From: an uncultured Sphingomonas sp.
GTDB lineage: Bacteria > Pseudomonadota > Alphaproteobacteria > Sphingomonadales > Sphingomonadaceae
Direction: 5' to 3'
Length of the DNA stretch: 34,204 bases
Assembly (NCBI GenBank): GCA_913777325.1
Contig: CAJYSA010000103.1
Coordinates: 1 to 34,204, forward strand
The position numbers were made by a program, and so were the translations under genes. A model generated the notes under the pieces. The model was not told where the DNA came from. It saw only the letters and a program-made list of their open reading frames with translations, and ran no database searches. Below are positions 17,474 through 24,560 of the stretch, one piece after another; the first letter of the stretch is position 1, and every line of letters begins with the position of its first letter.

Positions 17474-18158
17474 CGCGAAAGGCTCCTTCAACCGCCACGT
17501 CCCAGTTCACCGGCCCCTGTACGCCGTCGACGACATGCATGTCGCTGGCGCGCCAGATCGTCCAGCCCCGCGCGCCATAGCTCGGCTTCAGCAGGTTGCC
17601 CGTCGCCCACCAGCGCCGGTCGATCGCCTCGGTCAGCCGGTAATCCTTCTCGACGCGCGACGCGATGCGCAGGATCACCGGCCTGCCCATATGCGCCTCG
17701 ATCCGCTCGATCATCGCACGCACCCCCGCGACCAGCGCGGCGCGGGTCGGGCGCTCGGCGCAATCATCGGCGTAGTCGAACGCGATCGCGGCGGGCAGCG
17801 CCTTCAGGTCGCGCGGCACGACGGTGTTGAACACGTCGCCCTGCACGCGCGGCGACTGGCAGAAGGAGAAGACGTGCAGCGCCCCGCGCCGCATCCCGAC
17901 GCGTGCCATCGCATCCCAGTTCGCCTGGAAGTTGCGGTCGCGCGTCGTGGCGCCCACCGTCGCCACCGCATAGCCGAACTGCGCGCCCGCGCCCTTCAGC
18001 ACCGGCCATTCGATCGTGCCGGTCGTCTCGGCCACGTCGACGCCCTGCAGCGGATAGCGCTCAATCGCCGGCGTCCAGCGCACCGCCAGCCGCCACCCCG
18101 CGACTCCGGCCAGCGCCAACGCGGCCAGAACCAGCACGAGCCGTCCCAAACCCCACAT
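17466..18158 (-). CDS. GH25 lysozyme-like membrane-anchored protein with altered catalytic residues
   Basis: The 230-residue protein has one N-terminal membrane anchor (about 6-26) and then a fold that follows glycoside hydrolase family 25 (Chalaropsis-type muramidases). QGVDVAETTGTIEW corresponds to the usual GVDVS-HQG-IDW start, and WDAMARVGMRRGALHVFSFC to the N-A-G-RGAYHFF block. The C terminus VVDGVQGPVNWDV matches the closing strand. However, the KA-EG segment reads VATVG (65-69), with Val at the Glu position, and the DxE segment reads Ala126-Phe-Asp128. Asp41 is kept. Activity as a muramidase is therefore doubtful; it may bind peptidoglycan or be decaying. It lies between the UPF0262 gene and cdd. 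Confidence 0.75.
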   Translation of the reverse strand: MWGLGRLVLVLAALALAGVAGWRLAVRWTPAIERYPLQGVDVAETTGTIEWPVLKGAGAQFGYAVATVGATTRDRNFQANWDAMARVGMRRGALHVFSFCQSPRVQGDVFNTVVPRDLKALPAAIAFDYADDCAERPTRAALVAGVRAMIERIEAHMGRPVILRIASRVEKDYRLTEAIDRRWWATGNLLKPSYGARGWTIWRASDMHVVDGVQGPVNWDVAVEGAFRDD

Positions 18159-18168
18159 GATATGTATC

Positions 18169-18675
18169 TCAAGCCTTGATGTGCAGGACGCAGATCAGCG
18201 TGAACAGCCGCCGCGCCGTGTCGAAATCGATATGGATCTTGCCGTCCAGCCGCTCGCGCAGCAGCTCGGCGGCCTCGTTGTGGATGCCGCGCCGCGCCAT
18301 GTCGACCGTCTCGATCTGCGCCGGGGTCGATTGGCGGATGGCCTGGAAATAACTGTCGCAGATCGCGAAATAATCACGGATCGGGCGGCGGAAGCGCGCC
18401 AGCCCCAGCACCAGGGTTTCCAGGTGCGTGCCGTCCTCGCGCGCGATCTGGATCGCCAGCCGCCCTTCCTCGACGCCCAGCTTCACGCGATACGGCCCGG
18501 CATAATCGTCCGGATACGCCCGCTGCGGCGCGAAGTGATTCTCCTCGATCAGGTCGAAGATCGCGATCCGCCGCTCCTGCTCGATATCCGCCGAGCGCCA
18601 CAGGATCGTGCGCTCGTCCAGTTCGATGTCGATGATCCGCGGATCGGCCATCTGCGTGCCGATAAAGCCGATCAT
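18169..18675 (-). CDS. UPF0262 family protein
   Basis: A 168-residue cytoplasmic protein that fits UPF0262, a family conserved in alphaproteobacteria with no assigned role. The recognisable core starts ADPRIIDIELDERTILWRSADIEQERR, continues through PYRVKLGVEEGRLAIQI and ends with HIDFDTARRLFTLICVLH. The first ATG (18675) has only a partial ribosome site; ATG 18651 begins at the conserved ADPRI and may be the true start, which would give 160 residues. It is the first of three minus-strand genes (with the GH25-like gene and cdd), and is divergent from dnaB. Confidence 0.88.
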   Translation of the reverse strand: MIGFIGTQMADPRIIDIELDERTILWRSADIEQERRIAIFDLIEENHFAPQRAYPDDYAGPYRVKLGVEEGRLAIQIAREDGTHLETLVLGLARFRRPIRDYFAICDSYFQAIRQSTPAQIETVDMARRGIHNEAAELLRERLDGKIHIDFDTARRLFTLICVLHIKA

Positions 18676-18728
18676 CCACGATTTCCACAGGCCGCTTCAC
18701 CGCAAGCGCGTTTCGGAGCGGGGGCGGG

Positions 18729-18742
18729 CCGGCTATAGCCGG
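18729..18742. promoter_or_regulatory. 14-bp perfect palindrome just before dnaB
   Basis: CCGGCTATAGCCGG reads the same on both strands and ends four bases before the dnaB ATG. Its centre CTATAG resembles a -10 box. A start site 7 nt further on would fall at or next to the ATG, giving a leaderless mRNA. A convincing -35 is not seen (TTTCGG at 18711-18716 is weak). Alternatively it is an operator or a leader hairpin. Confidence 0.45.
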
Positions 18743-18746
18743 GGAA

Positions 18747-20234
18747 ATGGCGACTCTGGCATTCCCGCAACCGGCCCCGGCCGAACCCGTCCACCTGCCG
18801 CGCAACGTCGAGGCCGAGGCCGCGATGCTGGGCGCGATGATGATCGACAATCGCCTCGCCGACGACATCGTCGACCGGCTGGAGCCGATGCATTTCTACG
18901 AACCGGTCCACGGGCGCATCTTCGCCGCGATCAAGTCGCTGCGATCGCAGGACATGCTCGCCACGCCGGTGACGCTGCGCCCGATGTTCGAGGCGGACGA
19001 GGGGATGAAGGAGCTGGGCGGCGTCGCCTATCTCGCCAGCCTGACCGGTTCGGGCGCGGGGCTGATCGGCGCGCGGCAGTTCGCGACCCAGATCTACGAT
19101 CTCGCGATGCTGCGCACGCTCGTCTCGGTCGGCCATTCGATGGTCGATCGCGCGATGGACACCAGCGAGGAGGTGAACCCGCGCGCGCAGATCGAGGCGG
19201 CCGAGGAGGAACTCTACCGCGTCGCCGCCGACGGCGGGGCCGAGAATAGCGTGAAGAGCTTCGCACAGGCCAGCACGATGGCGGTCAAGATGGCGGAAAA
19301 GGCGCTCAACTGGGGCGGCAACCTCAGCGGCGTCACCACCGGCCTCGATACGGTCAACGCCAAGATCGGCGGCATGCACCATTCCGACTTGATGATTCTC
19401 GCCGGGCGTCCCGGCATGGGCAAGACGTCGCTGGCCACCAACATCGCCTTCAACGCCGCGCAGCGCTGGATGCGCGACATGCGCGACGGCATCCCGCCGT
19501 CCAAGTCGGTCGGCGCGAAGGTCGCGTTCTTCAGCCTCGAAATGAGCGCCGACCAGCTCGCCACGCGTATCCTGGCCGAACAGTCGCGGATCAGCTCCGA
19601 GGCGCTGCGCATGGGCAAGATCAGCAAGGCCGAGTTCGAGCAACTCGCGGCGGCGGCGGCGGAGCTGGAGAATCTCCCGTTCTTCATCGACGACACCGGC
19701 GGCCTGACGATCGCCTCTCTCCACACCCGCGTCCGACGACTCCAGCGGCGGCACAATAACGAGATCGGGCTGGTCGTCGTCGACTACCTCCAGCTGCTGA
19801 CCGGATCGGGCAAGGGCGACGGCAACCGTGTGCAGGAAATCTCGGAGATTTCGCGCGGGCTGAAGACGCTGGCGAAGGACATGAACGTCCCGGTGCTGGC
19901 GCTGTCGCAGCTCAGCCGTGCGGTCGAAAGCCGCGAGGACAAGCGCCCGATGCTGTCGGACCTGCGCGAATCGGGATCGATCGAGCAGGACGCCGACATG
20001 GTGTGGTTCGTGTTCCGCGAGGATTATTATACCGCGCAGCGCGAGCCGAAGCGCCCGATGGAAGGCGACGAGGCCAAGGTGTTCGAGGATCACGCGCGCT
20101 GGGCCGCCGACATGGAGCGCGTCTATGGCCTGGCCGAGCTGATCGTCGCGAAACAGCGGCACGGCGCGACCGGCAAGGTGGTGCTGAAGTTCGATCCGAC
20201 GATCACGCGCTTCAGCGATTATGCCGGCTTCTGA
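18747..20234 (+). CDS. dnaB: Replicative DNA helicase DnaB
   Basis: The 495-residue hexameric 5'-3' helicase of the replication fork. An N-terminal domain (about 15-125, RNVEAEAAMLGAMM start) is joined by a linker to the RecA-like domain. Walker A GRPGMGKTS is near 220-228, FFSLEMSADQLATR follows, Walker B is VVVDYLQLL, and the later LSQLSR and FREDYY segments with the final RHGATG and FD are standard motifs. There is no intein. Compared with E. coli DnaB it has a 10-15-residue insertion after the P-loop helix (MRDMRDGIPPSKSVG), a region where alphaproteobacterial homologues commonly vary. The start ATG 18747 has little ribosome site, in keeping with a leaderless or palindrome-controlled leader. 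Confidence 0.97.
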   Translation: MATLAFPQPAPAEPVHLPRNVEAEAAMLGAMMIDNRLADDIVDRLEPMHFYEPVHGRIFAAIKSLRSQDMLATPVTLRPMFEADEGMKELGGVAYLASLTGSGAGLIGARQFATQIYDLAMLRTLVSVGHSMVDRAMDTSEEVNPRAQIEAAEEELYRVAADGGAENSVKSFAQASTMAVKMAEKALNWGGNLSGVTTGLDTVNAKIGGMHHSDLMILAGRPGMGKTSLATNIAFNAAQRWMRDMRDGIPPSKSVGAKVAFFSLEMSADQLATRILAEQSRISSEALRMGKISKAEFEQLAAAAAELENLPFFIDDTGGLTIASLHTRVRRLQRRHNNEIGLVVVDYLQLLTGSGKGDGNRVQEISEISRGLKTLAKDMNVPVLALSQLSRAVESREDKRPMLSDLRESGSIEQDADMVWFVFREDYYTAQREPKRPMEGDEAKVFEDHARWAADMERVYGLAELIVAKQRHGATGKVVLKFDPTITRFSDYAGF

Positions 20235-20296
20235 CCTGCTCCTCTAATTCATCCAAGGTATGACAACCACCGGCGGCGCGTGCATAGCGATGGCCG

Positions 20297-20314
20297 ACCG
20301 CCCGGGGGGGCGGT
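20297..20314. other. GC hairpin between dnaB and the next gene
   Basis: ACCGCCC and GGGCGGT pair over seven bases around GGGG, followed by GTTTC. It may be a weak terminator for dnaB or part of the leader of the gene that starts at 20331. Confidence 0.35.
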
Positions 20315-20330
20315 GTTTCGGGGGGAAGAC

Positions 20331-21005
20331 ATGCAGAAGATGGGGATGGCCGTCGCGGCGGCGGCGCTGATGATCGGCGCCGCGCCGGCCCATGCGCAGA
20401 ATGCCGACGGTGGCACGCACGTCCGCGCGGCGGTGACCGTGGGAACGTTGGGGATCGGGCCGGAACTGGGCGTGCGCTTCAACGACCATCTGGGTGTGCG
20501 CGCCGCCGCCGGCTTCCTGAGCGGCAGCGCGACGGTCGAGTCGGATGACGAGGAATATGACGGCAAGTTCCGGCTGAAATCGTTCGGCGGGATGCTGGAC
20601 GTCTATCCGTTCGGTGGCGCGTTCCGGCTGTCCGCCGGGGCGCGCGTCAACCGCACTCGCGTCGACGTCGGGCTGACCCCGAACGGCGAGGTGACGATCG
20701 GTGACGAGGATTATACCGCCAGCGAGGTCGGGCGCATCTCGGGACGCGCGACGCCCAACAAATTCTCGCCGGCGCTGACGCTGGGCTGGGCGGGCAAGAA
20801 TCGTCGCGGCTTCTACTTCGGCACCGAGTTCGGCGTGCTGTTCCAGGGCGCGTTCAAGCTGGAGCAATTCCGCGCGACCGGCACGCTGCGCGACGATCCC
20901 AACTTCCAAGCGGCGCTGGAGCGGGAGCGGGTGTCGCTGCAGCGCGACGTGGACAAGGTAAAGGTCTGGCCGATCGCCCAGATAGCGTTAGGCTGGCGTT
21001 TCTGA
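20331..21005 (+). CDS. Secreted, probable small outer-membrane beta-barrel protein
   Basis: From ATG 20331, with a GGGGGAA ribosome site, the product is 224 residues. It begins with a clear signal peptide (MQKMGMAVAAAALMIGAAPAHA, cut before QNADG). The rest alternates hydrophobic and polar residues (VGTLGIGPELGVRF, LGVRAAAGFLSG, GGMLDVYPFGG, LSAGARVN) and ends in LGWRF, a terminal aromatic residue typical of BAM-inserted barrels. About eight strands fit the length. A helical stretch lies near the end (NFQAALERERVSLQRDVDKVKV). The exact family and ligand are not recognised. It is downstream of dnaB by 96 nt and ends at a strong shared terminator. Confidence 0.8.
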   Translation: MQKMGMAVAAAALMIGAAPAHAQNADGGTHVRAAVTVGTLGIGPELGVRFNDHLGVRAAAGFLSGSATVESDDEEYDGKFRLKSFGGMLDVYPFGGAFRLSAGARVNRTRVDVGLTPNGEVTIGDEDYTASEVGRISGRATPNKFSPALTLGWAGKNRRGFYFGTEFGVLFQGAFKLEQFRATGTLRDDPNFQAALERERVSLQRDVDKVKVWPIAQIALGWRF

Positions 21006-21014
21006 CGCCGGTCG

Positions 21015-21062
21015 CGGCGTGGCGGAGGGCCGGGGGGCGGCCTCCGCCACGTCGTTTCATTT
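21015..21062. terminator. Bidirectional terminator between convergent genes
   Basis: A stem of about 14 bp (outer pairs 21015/21054; perfect GTGGCGGAGG/CCTCCGCCAC inner arms at 21019-21028 and 21041-21050) encloses a 12-nt G-rich loop and is followed on the plus strand by TTTCATTT. It lies ten bases after the outer-membrane gene and abuts the DUF4403 stop (21057). Confidence 0.75.
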
Positions 21063-22517
21063 CGGGCGATAGGCGATCCGCGCGGTGCCTTCCGCGCGCA
21101 CCGGCAGGAACAGCCCGGCGCCGGTGACCTGCAATCGACCGGTCGTGACGCGATCGACCGCGGTCGACAGGAAGAAGTCGCCTTGCTGTCGGGCGCCGAT
21201 CGCCGCCTGCGCCTTGGCCAGCACGCGCTGGTAATCGGGCGCGAAGTCGTGGCGCAGCGCCAGTGCCACGGCCTGTTGCACCTGCGTGGCGTCCAGCAGG
21301 CTGACGATCAGGTCCACCGCGTCGGAATCGGTGTCCGCCGCCAGTTGTACGTCGCGGGCCTGTACCAGTTGCGAATTCTCCTCGTTGTACGGCAGCGCGG
21401 TCAACCAGGCCTGCCCGCTGGTCGCCGGAAAGTCGCGGTCGCGCGGCACCACGCGCGCGGTGACGCCCACCGCCAGCCGGTTGTCGGTGGTGGCATAGAC
21501 GGTCACCTTGCCGAAATCGACGTCGACCGGGCCGATGCCGGTCAGCGTGATCCCCTTGGCGGCCAGCTTGCGCAGCGTGCGCAGCACCACCGGCTCCAGT
21601 TGCGCGTAATCGGCCAGCACCGGAATGAAGAAGCGTAAGCCGGGCTGCCCTGCGAAGCGCGACGGTGCCGGCAGCGGCACGGGGGTGGGATCGGCGGGGC
21701 GGCGCCCGACGAAGGTCTGCGTCAACGCGTCCGCCGCCAGCGTCAGGCGAAGTTCGCGTCCGTCGATCCGGTAGCCGCCGAAGCCCAGCGCTCGGGGCGC
21801 GACGCGCATCCACGCCGGCGGGTTGCGCTTGCTGAGTTCGATCACGGTGAAGCCATGCCGCCACGCGCCGTTCAACTGGCGGCGCAGGTCGAGTTTCGCG
21901 ATCTCCGTCGGCAGGTCGCGCTCCAGCCGCGCCACGACGCGCTTCAACTTGGCGTCGGCGGCGCTGGTGAAGGTGATGCGCTGTCCCGCGATCTCGATCC
22001 CCGGCGGCTCGCGCCAGTCATAAGCGAGGTCGAGGGTGGCGCGCGGTTGCCAGTCGCCCTGGATGCCCAGCGTGCCGGTCGCGTGCACGATCGCGCGCGC
22101 GGTGGCGGTTTCGCTCAGGACGCCGCCGACGTCGCGGATGTGGATCACCGCCGATACCGGCATCGTCACGTCCAGCCGCTGGCCCTTGCCCGAGACGCGG
22201 ATCGCGCCACGCGTCACCTGGCCCACCAGCCGGCAGCCCAGATCGGGGGTCACCTTCACGCGGCCGATGCCCAGGTCGACGCGCTTGCCCTTGACGCACT
22301 TGTCGCGATGCTCGTCGATCGTCCACAGCACGCGCGGGGTGCGCAGGTCCAGCCCGCGCTCCAGTTGGTCGAGCCGCGCGGTGACCGGCACGACGATCGT
22401 CGAGGTCTGATCGGGGAAGGGCGCGATCGCGCTCTCGATGCGGGGCGGGGCGGGCGCGGGGGCGTGGCGCGCGCATCCCGCGGCCAGCAGCACGGGGATC
22501 ACCAACACGCGCCGCAC
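21057..22517 (-). CDS. DUF4403 family lipoprotein
   Basis: The 486-residue product starts with a lipoprotein signal (MRRVLVIPVLLAAGC), the lipobox LAAGC placing the lipidated Cys at 15, followed by a Pro/Ala-rich linker. The remainder fits DUF4403: long beta-rich repeats (STIVVPVTARLDQLERGL, the SGKGQRLDVTMPVSA block, and the second half with LRFFIPVLADYAQLEPV and ITLTGIGPVDVDFGKVTVY). The two halves look like related tubular lipid-binding-type units, but that is impression, not proof. GTG 22517 is chosen because GGAG lies six bases upstream and the signal starts there; the frame is also open to a TTG at 22553. No function is established for the family. Confidence 0.85.
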   Translation of the reverse strand: MRRVLVIPVLLAAGCARHAPAPAPPRIESAIAPFPDQTSTIVVPVTARLDQLERGLDLRTPRVLWTIDEHRDKCVKGKRVDLGIGRVKVTPDLGCRLVGQVTRGAIRVSGKGQRLDVTMPVSAVIHIRDVGGVLSETATARAIVHATGTLGIQGDWQPRATLDLAYDWREPPGIEIAGQRITFTSAADAKLKRVVARLERDLPTEIAKLDLRRQLNGAWRHGFTVIELSKRNPPAWMRVAPRALGFGGYRIDGRELRLTLAADALTQTFVGRRPADPTPVPLPAPSRFAGQPGLRFFIPVLADYAQLEPVVLRTLRKLAAKGITLTGIGPVDVDFGKVTVYATTDNRLAVGVTARVVPRDRDFPATSGQAWLTALPYNEENSQLVQARDVQLAADTDSDAVDLIVSLLDATQVQQAVALALRHDFAPDYQRVLAKAQAAIGARQQGDFFLSTAVDRVTTGRLQVTGAGLFLPVRAEGTARIAYRPK

Positions 22518-22702
22518 CTTGATCTCCGTTACAGCCCCTTGTGACGTTTCCAATCCGTAACGGCCCGTTTCGATCCGTGGCCGGCGTTGCCGATCAACAA
22601 GCCGTCGTCGTATTGCGTGCGCAGCGGCGCCATGACGATGGGAGCATGGCTGATGTCACCATGCGGGAGCCGGGATCGACAACCGGAAGCGGCGATCGAC
22701 CT

Positions 22703-23716
22703 TTAGAACAGCAACGTCGTCGAATAGACCAGCGCACCGACCGCGGCGGAGGCCGGGATGGTGATGATCCAGGCGACTACCACGTTCTTCGCCACGCCCC
22801 AACGCACGGCCGAGGCGCGCCGCGCCACACCGGCGCCGATGATCGATCCGGTGATCGTGTGCGTCGTCGAAACCGGGATGCCCAGCGTCGAGGCGCCGAA
22901 CAGCACGATCGATCCCGCTGCCGACGCGCTGAAGCCTTGATGCTGCGACAGGCGGGTGATCCGCGAACCCATCGTCTCGATGATTCGCCACCCGCCGGTC
23001 ATCGTGCCCAGCGCGATCGCGACGTAACAGCTGATCGCCACCCAGTGCGGCACCTCGAACGGCCCGGTCAGATAGCCGGTCGAATAGAGCAGGACGGTGA
23101 TGATCCCCATCGTCTTCTGCGCGTCGTTCAGGCCGTGGCTCAGCGAATAGGCCGCCGAGGACAGCAGGTGCAACGCGCGGAAGCTGCGCTCCGCCTGCGG
23201 CGCGGTCGACCGGCGCAGCGCCCAGCTCGACGCCAGCATCACCGCCATCGCCAGGACCATGCCGATCATCGGCGACAGCACGATCGCGATCAGCGTCTTG
23301 TTCAGCCCGGCCCATTTCACACCGGCCCAGCCGGCATGGGCGACGCCCGCGCCGACCAGCCCGCCGACCAGCGCGTGGCTGCTCGACGACGGAATGCCCT
23401 TCAGCCAGGTGATGACGTTCCACGTCATCGCGCCGCCCAGCGCGCCGAAGATCACGGCGGGGGTGACGACGTCCTTGTCGATCAATCCCTTGCCGATCGT
23501 CTCCGCCACCGCGTGCAGGCTGGGGAAGGCGAGCGTCAGGAAATAGGCCGCGAAGTTGAAGAAGGCGGCGAACGCCACCGCCCGCACCGGCGACAGCAAC
23601 CGGGTGGCGACCACCGTCGCGATCGAATTGGCGGCATCATGCAGGCCGTTCAGATAATCGAACGCCAGCGCGACCCCGATCAGCGCGACCAGCAACGGAA
23701 AGGCGAGTTCATGCAT
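22703..23716 (-). CDS. pit: Low-affinity inorganic phosphate transporter, Pit family
   Basis: A 337-residue integral membrane protein with about ten helices. Both Pit signature repeats are present: FDYLNGLHDAANSIATVVATR near residue 20 and LSHGLNDAQKTMGI in the middle. The GIPSSSSHALVGG and STTHTITGSIIG motifs occur in the two halves. It takes up phosphate or metal phosphate with protons. The gene lies 15 nt after the DUF47 gene, and the two form a unit found in many bacteria, in which the DUF47 protein is needed for or modulates Pit. No terminator of strength is seen in 22518-22702, a 185-nt stretch in which I see no gene. Confidence 0.95.
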   Translation of the reverse strand: MHELAFPLLVALIGVALAFDYLNGLHDAANSIATVVATRLLSPVRAVAFAAFFNFAAYFLTLAFPSLHAVAETIGKGLIDKDVVTPAVIFGALGGAMTWNVITWLKGIPSSSSHALVGGLVGAGVAHAGWAGVKWAGLNKTLIAIVLSPMIGMVLAMAVMLASSWALRRSTAPQAERSFRALHLLSSAAYSLSHGLNDAQKTMGIITVLLYSTGYLTGPFEVPHWVAISCYVAIALGTMTGGWRIIETMGSRITRLSQHQGFSASAAGSIVLFGASTLGIPVSTTHTITGSIIGAGVARRASAVRWGVAKNVVVAWIITIPASAAVGALVYSTTLLF

Positions 23717-23731
23717 CGTGGTGGGTCGGCG

Positions 23732-24376
23732 TCAGGCGTGATCGATGACGATGCCGTCGATCTCGTCGGCGACATCCTCGAACGCGTCCAGGATCCGCTC
23801 GAGATGCTTGTAGATCTCGCGTTCCACCACGAAGCGCAGCGTGTCGGTCTGCCCGTGCTGCGCCAGCGACCGGCGCAGCCCGGCGGCGTGGCACTCGTCC
23901 GCGCGCCCCTCCAGCCGGATCAGCTCCTCGGTCAGCTCGTGGAGCCGGGGGCCGTTGCGGCTGACGTCGCGCAGCAAAGGCATCGCCTCCACCGCCAGCC
24001 CGGCGGCATCGACCGCCACCTGCGCCATCTCGCGCATCTCGGGGGCGTAATCGGTCAGCCCGTACAGATCGATCGCGGAGGCGGCGGCGTACATTTCGTC
24101 GACCGTATCGTCGAGCGCGCCGATCAGCGCGGTGATCGAGCTGCGGTCGAACGGCGTCAGGAACGTAGAGCGGACGCTTTTCAGGACGTCGCGCGTCACC
24201 TCGTCGGCCTCATGCTCGCGTGCGTTGATCTCGGTCAGCAGCGCGGCGCGATCCGGCCCGCCCTCAAGGAGCCGGGCGGTGGCACGCGCAGCGGCCAGGC
24301 CGATAGCGGCATGTCCTTCGAATTGCTCGAAGAAATTGCCCGTCTTCGGCAGCAGCCGCTGAAACCAAGCGAACAT
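23732..24376 (-). CDS. DUF47 (PhoU-like) partner of the Pit transporter
   Basis: The 214-residue, all-helical protein resembles PhoU: it starts FAWFQRLLPKTGNFFEQFEGHA and keeps INAREHEADEVTRDVLKSVRSTFLTPFDR, the E-x-x-AD metal-contact signature of the family, and an IYKHLERILDAFEDVADEIDGI end. It is the usual companion of Pit permeases, encoded 15 nt upstream of pit. The start is ATG 24376, with GGATGGAG just upstream. The 184 nt between it and treY (24377-24560) hold no gene that I can support; they contain a hairpin at 24525-24547. Confidence 0.93.
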   Translation of the reverse strand: MFAWFQRLLPKTGNFFEQFEGHAAIGLAAARATARLLEGGPDRAALLTEINAREHEADEVTRDVLKSVRSTFLTPFDRSSITALIGALDDTVDEMYAAASAIDLYGLTDYAPEMREMAQVAVDAAGLAVEAMPLLRDVSRNGPRLHELTEELIRLEGRADECHAAGLRRSLAQHGQTDTLRFVVEREIYKHLERILDAFEDVADEIDGIVIDHA

Positions 24377-24524
24377 CAAACTCCATCCCGAACGTTTTGT
24401 ACGAAAATGCGTGGCGCCCCGAAGCACGATCCGGGCGCCGAGCCAAGCGGGTCCGTGCACGCCATGTACGACAATTGCGTGACTCGCGGGTCCATCGGCA
24501 TCTTCCGTCTCCCGCGCCGCCCGT

Positions 24525-24547
24525 CGCCGTCCCGTGTCGGGACGGCG
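24525..24547 (-). terminator. Hairpin after treY
   Basis: CGCCGTCCCG and CGGGACGGCG form a perfect 10-bp stem with a 3-nt loop, 13 nt beyond the treY stop on the minus strand. No T-run follows, so it is a terminator candidate or an mRNA-end stabiliser for the trehalose operon. Confidence 0.5.
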
Positions 24548-24560
24548 TCCGGGAACCGGC

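Noticed and set aside
22631-22705. 24-codon plus-strand frame between the DUF4403 and pit genes
   Set aside because: It has no good ribosome site and no recognisable composition; chance is sufficient.
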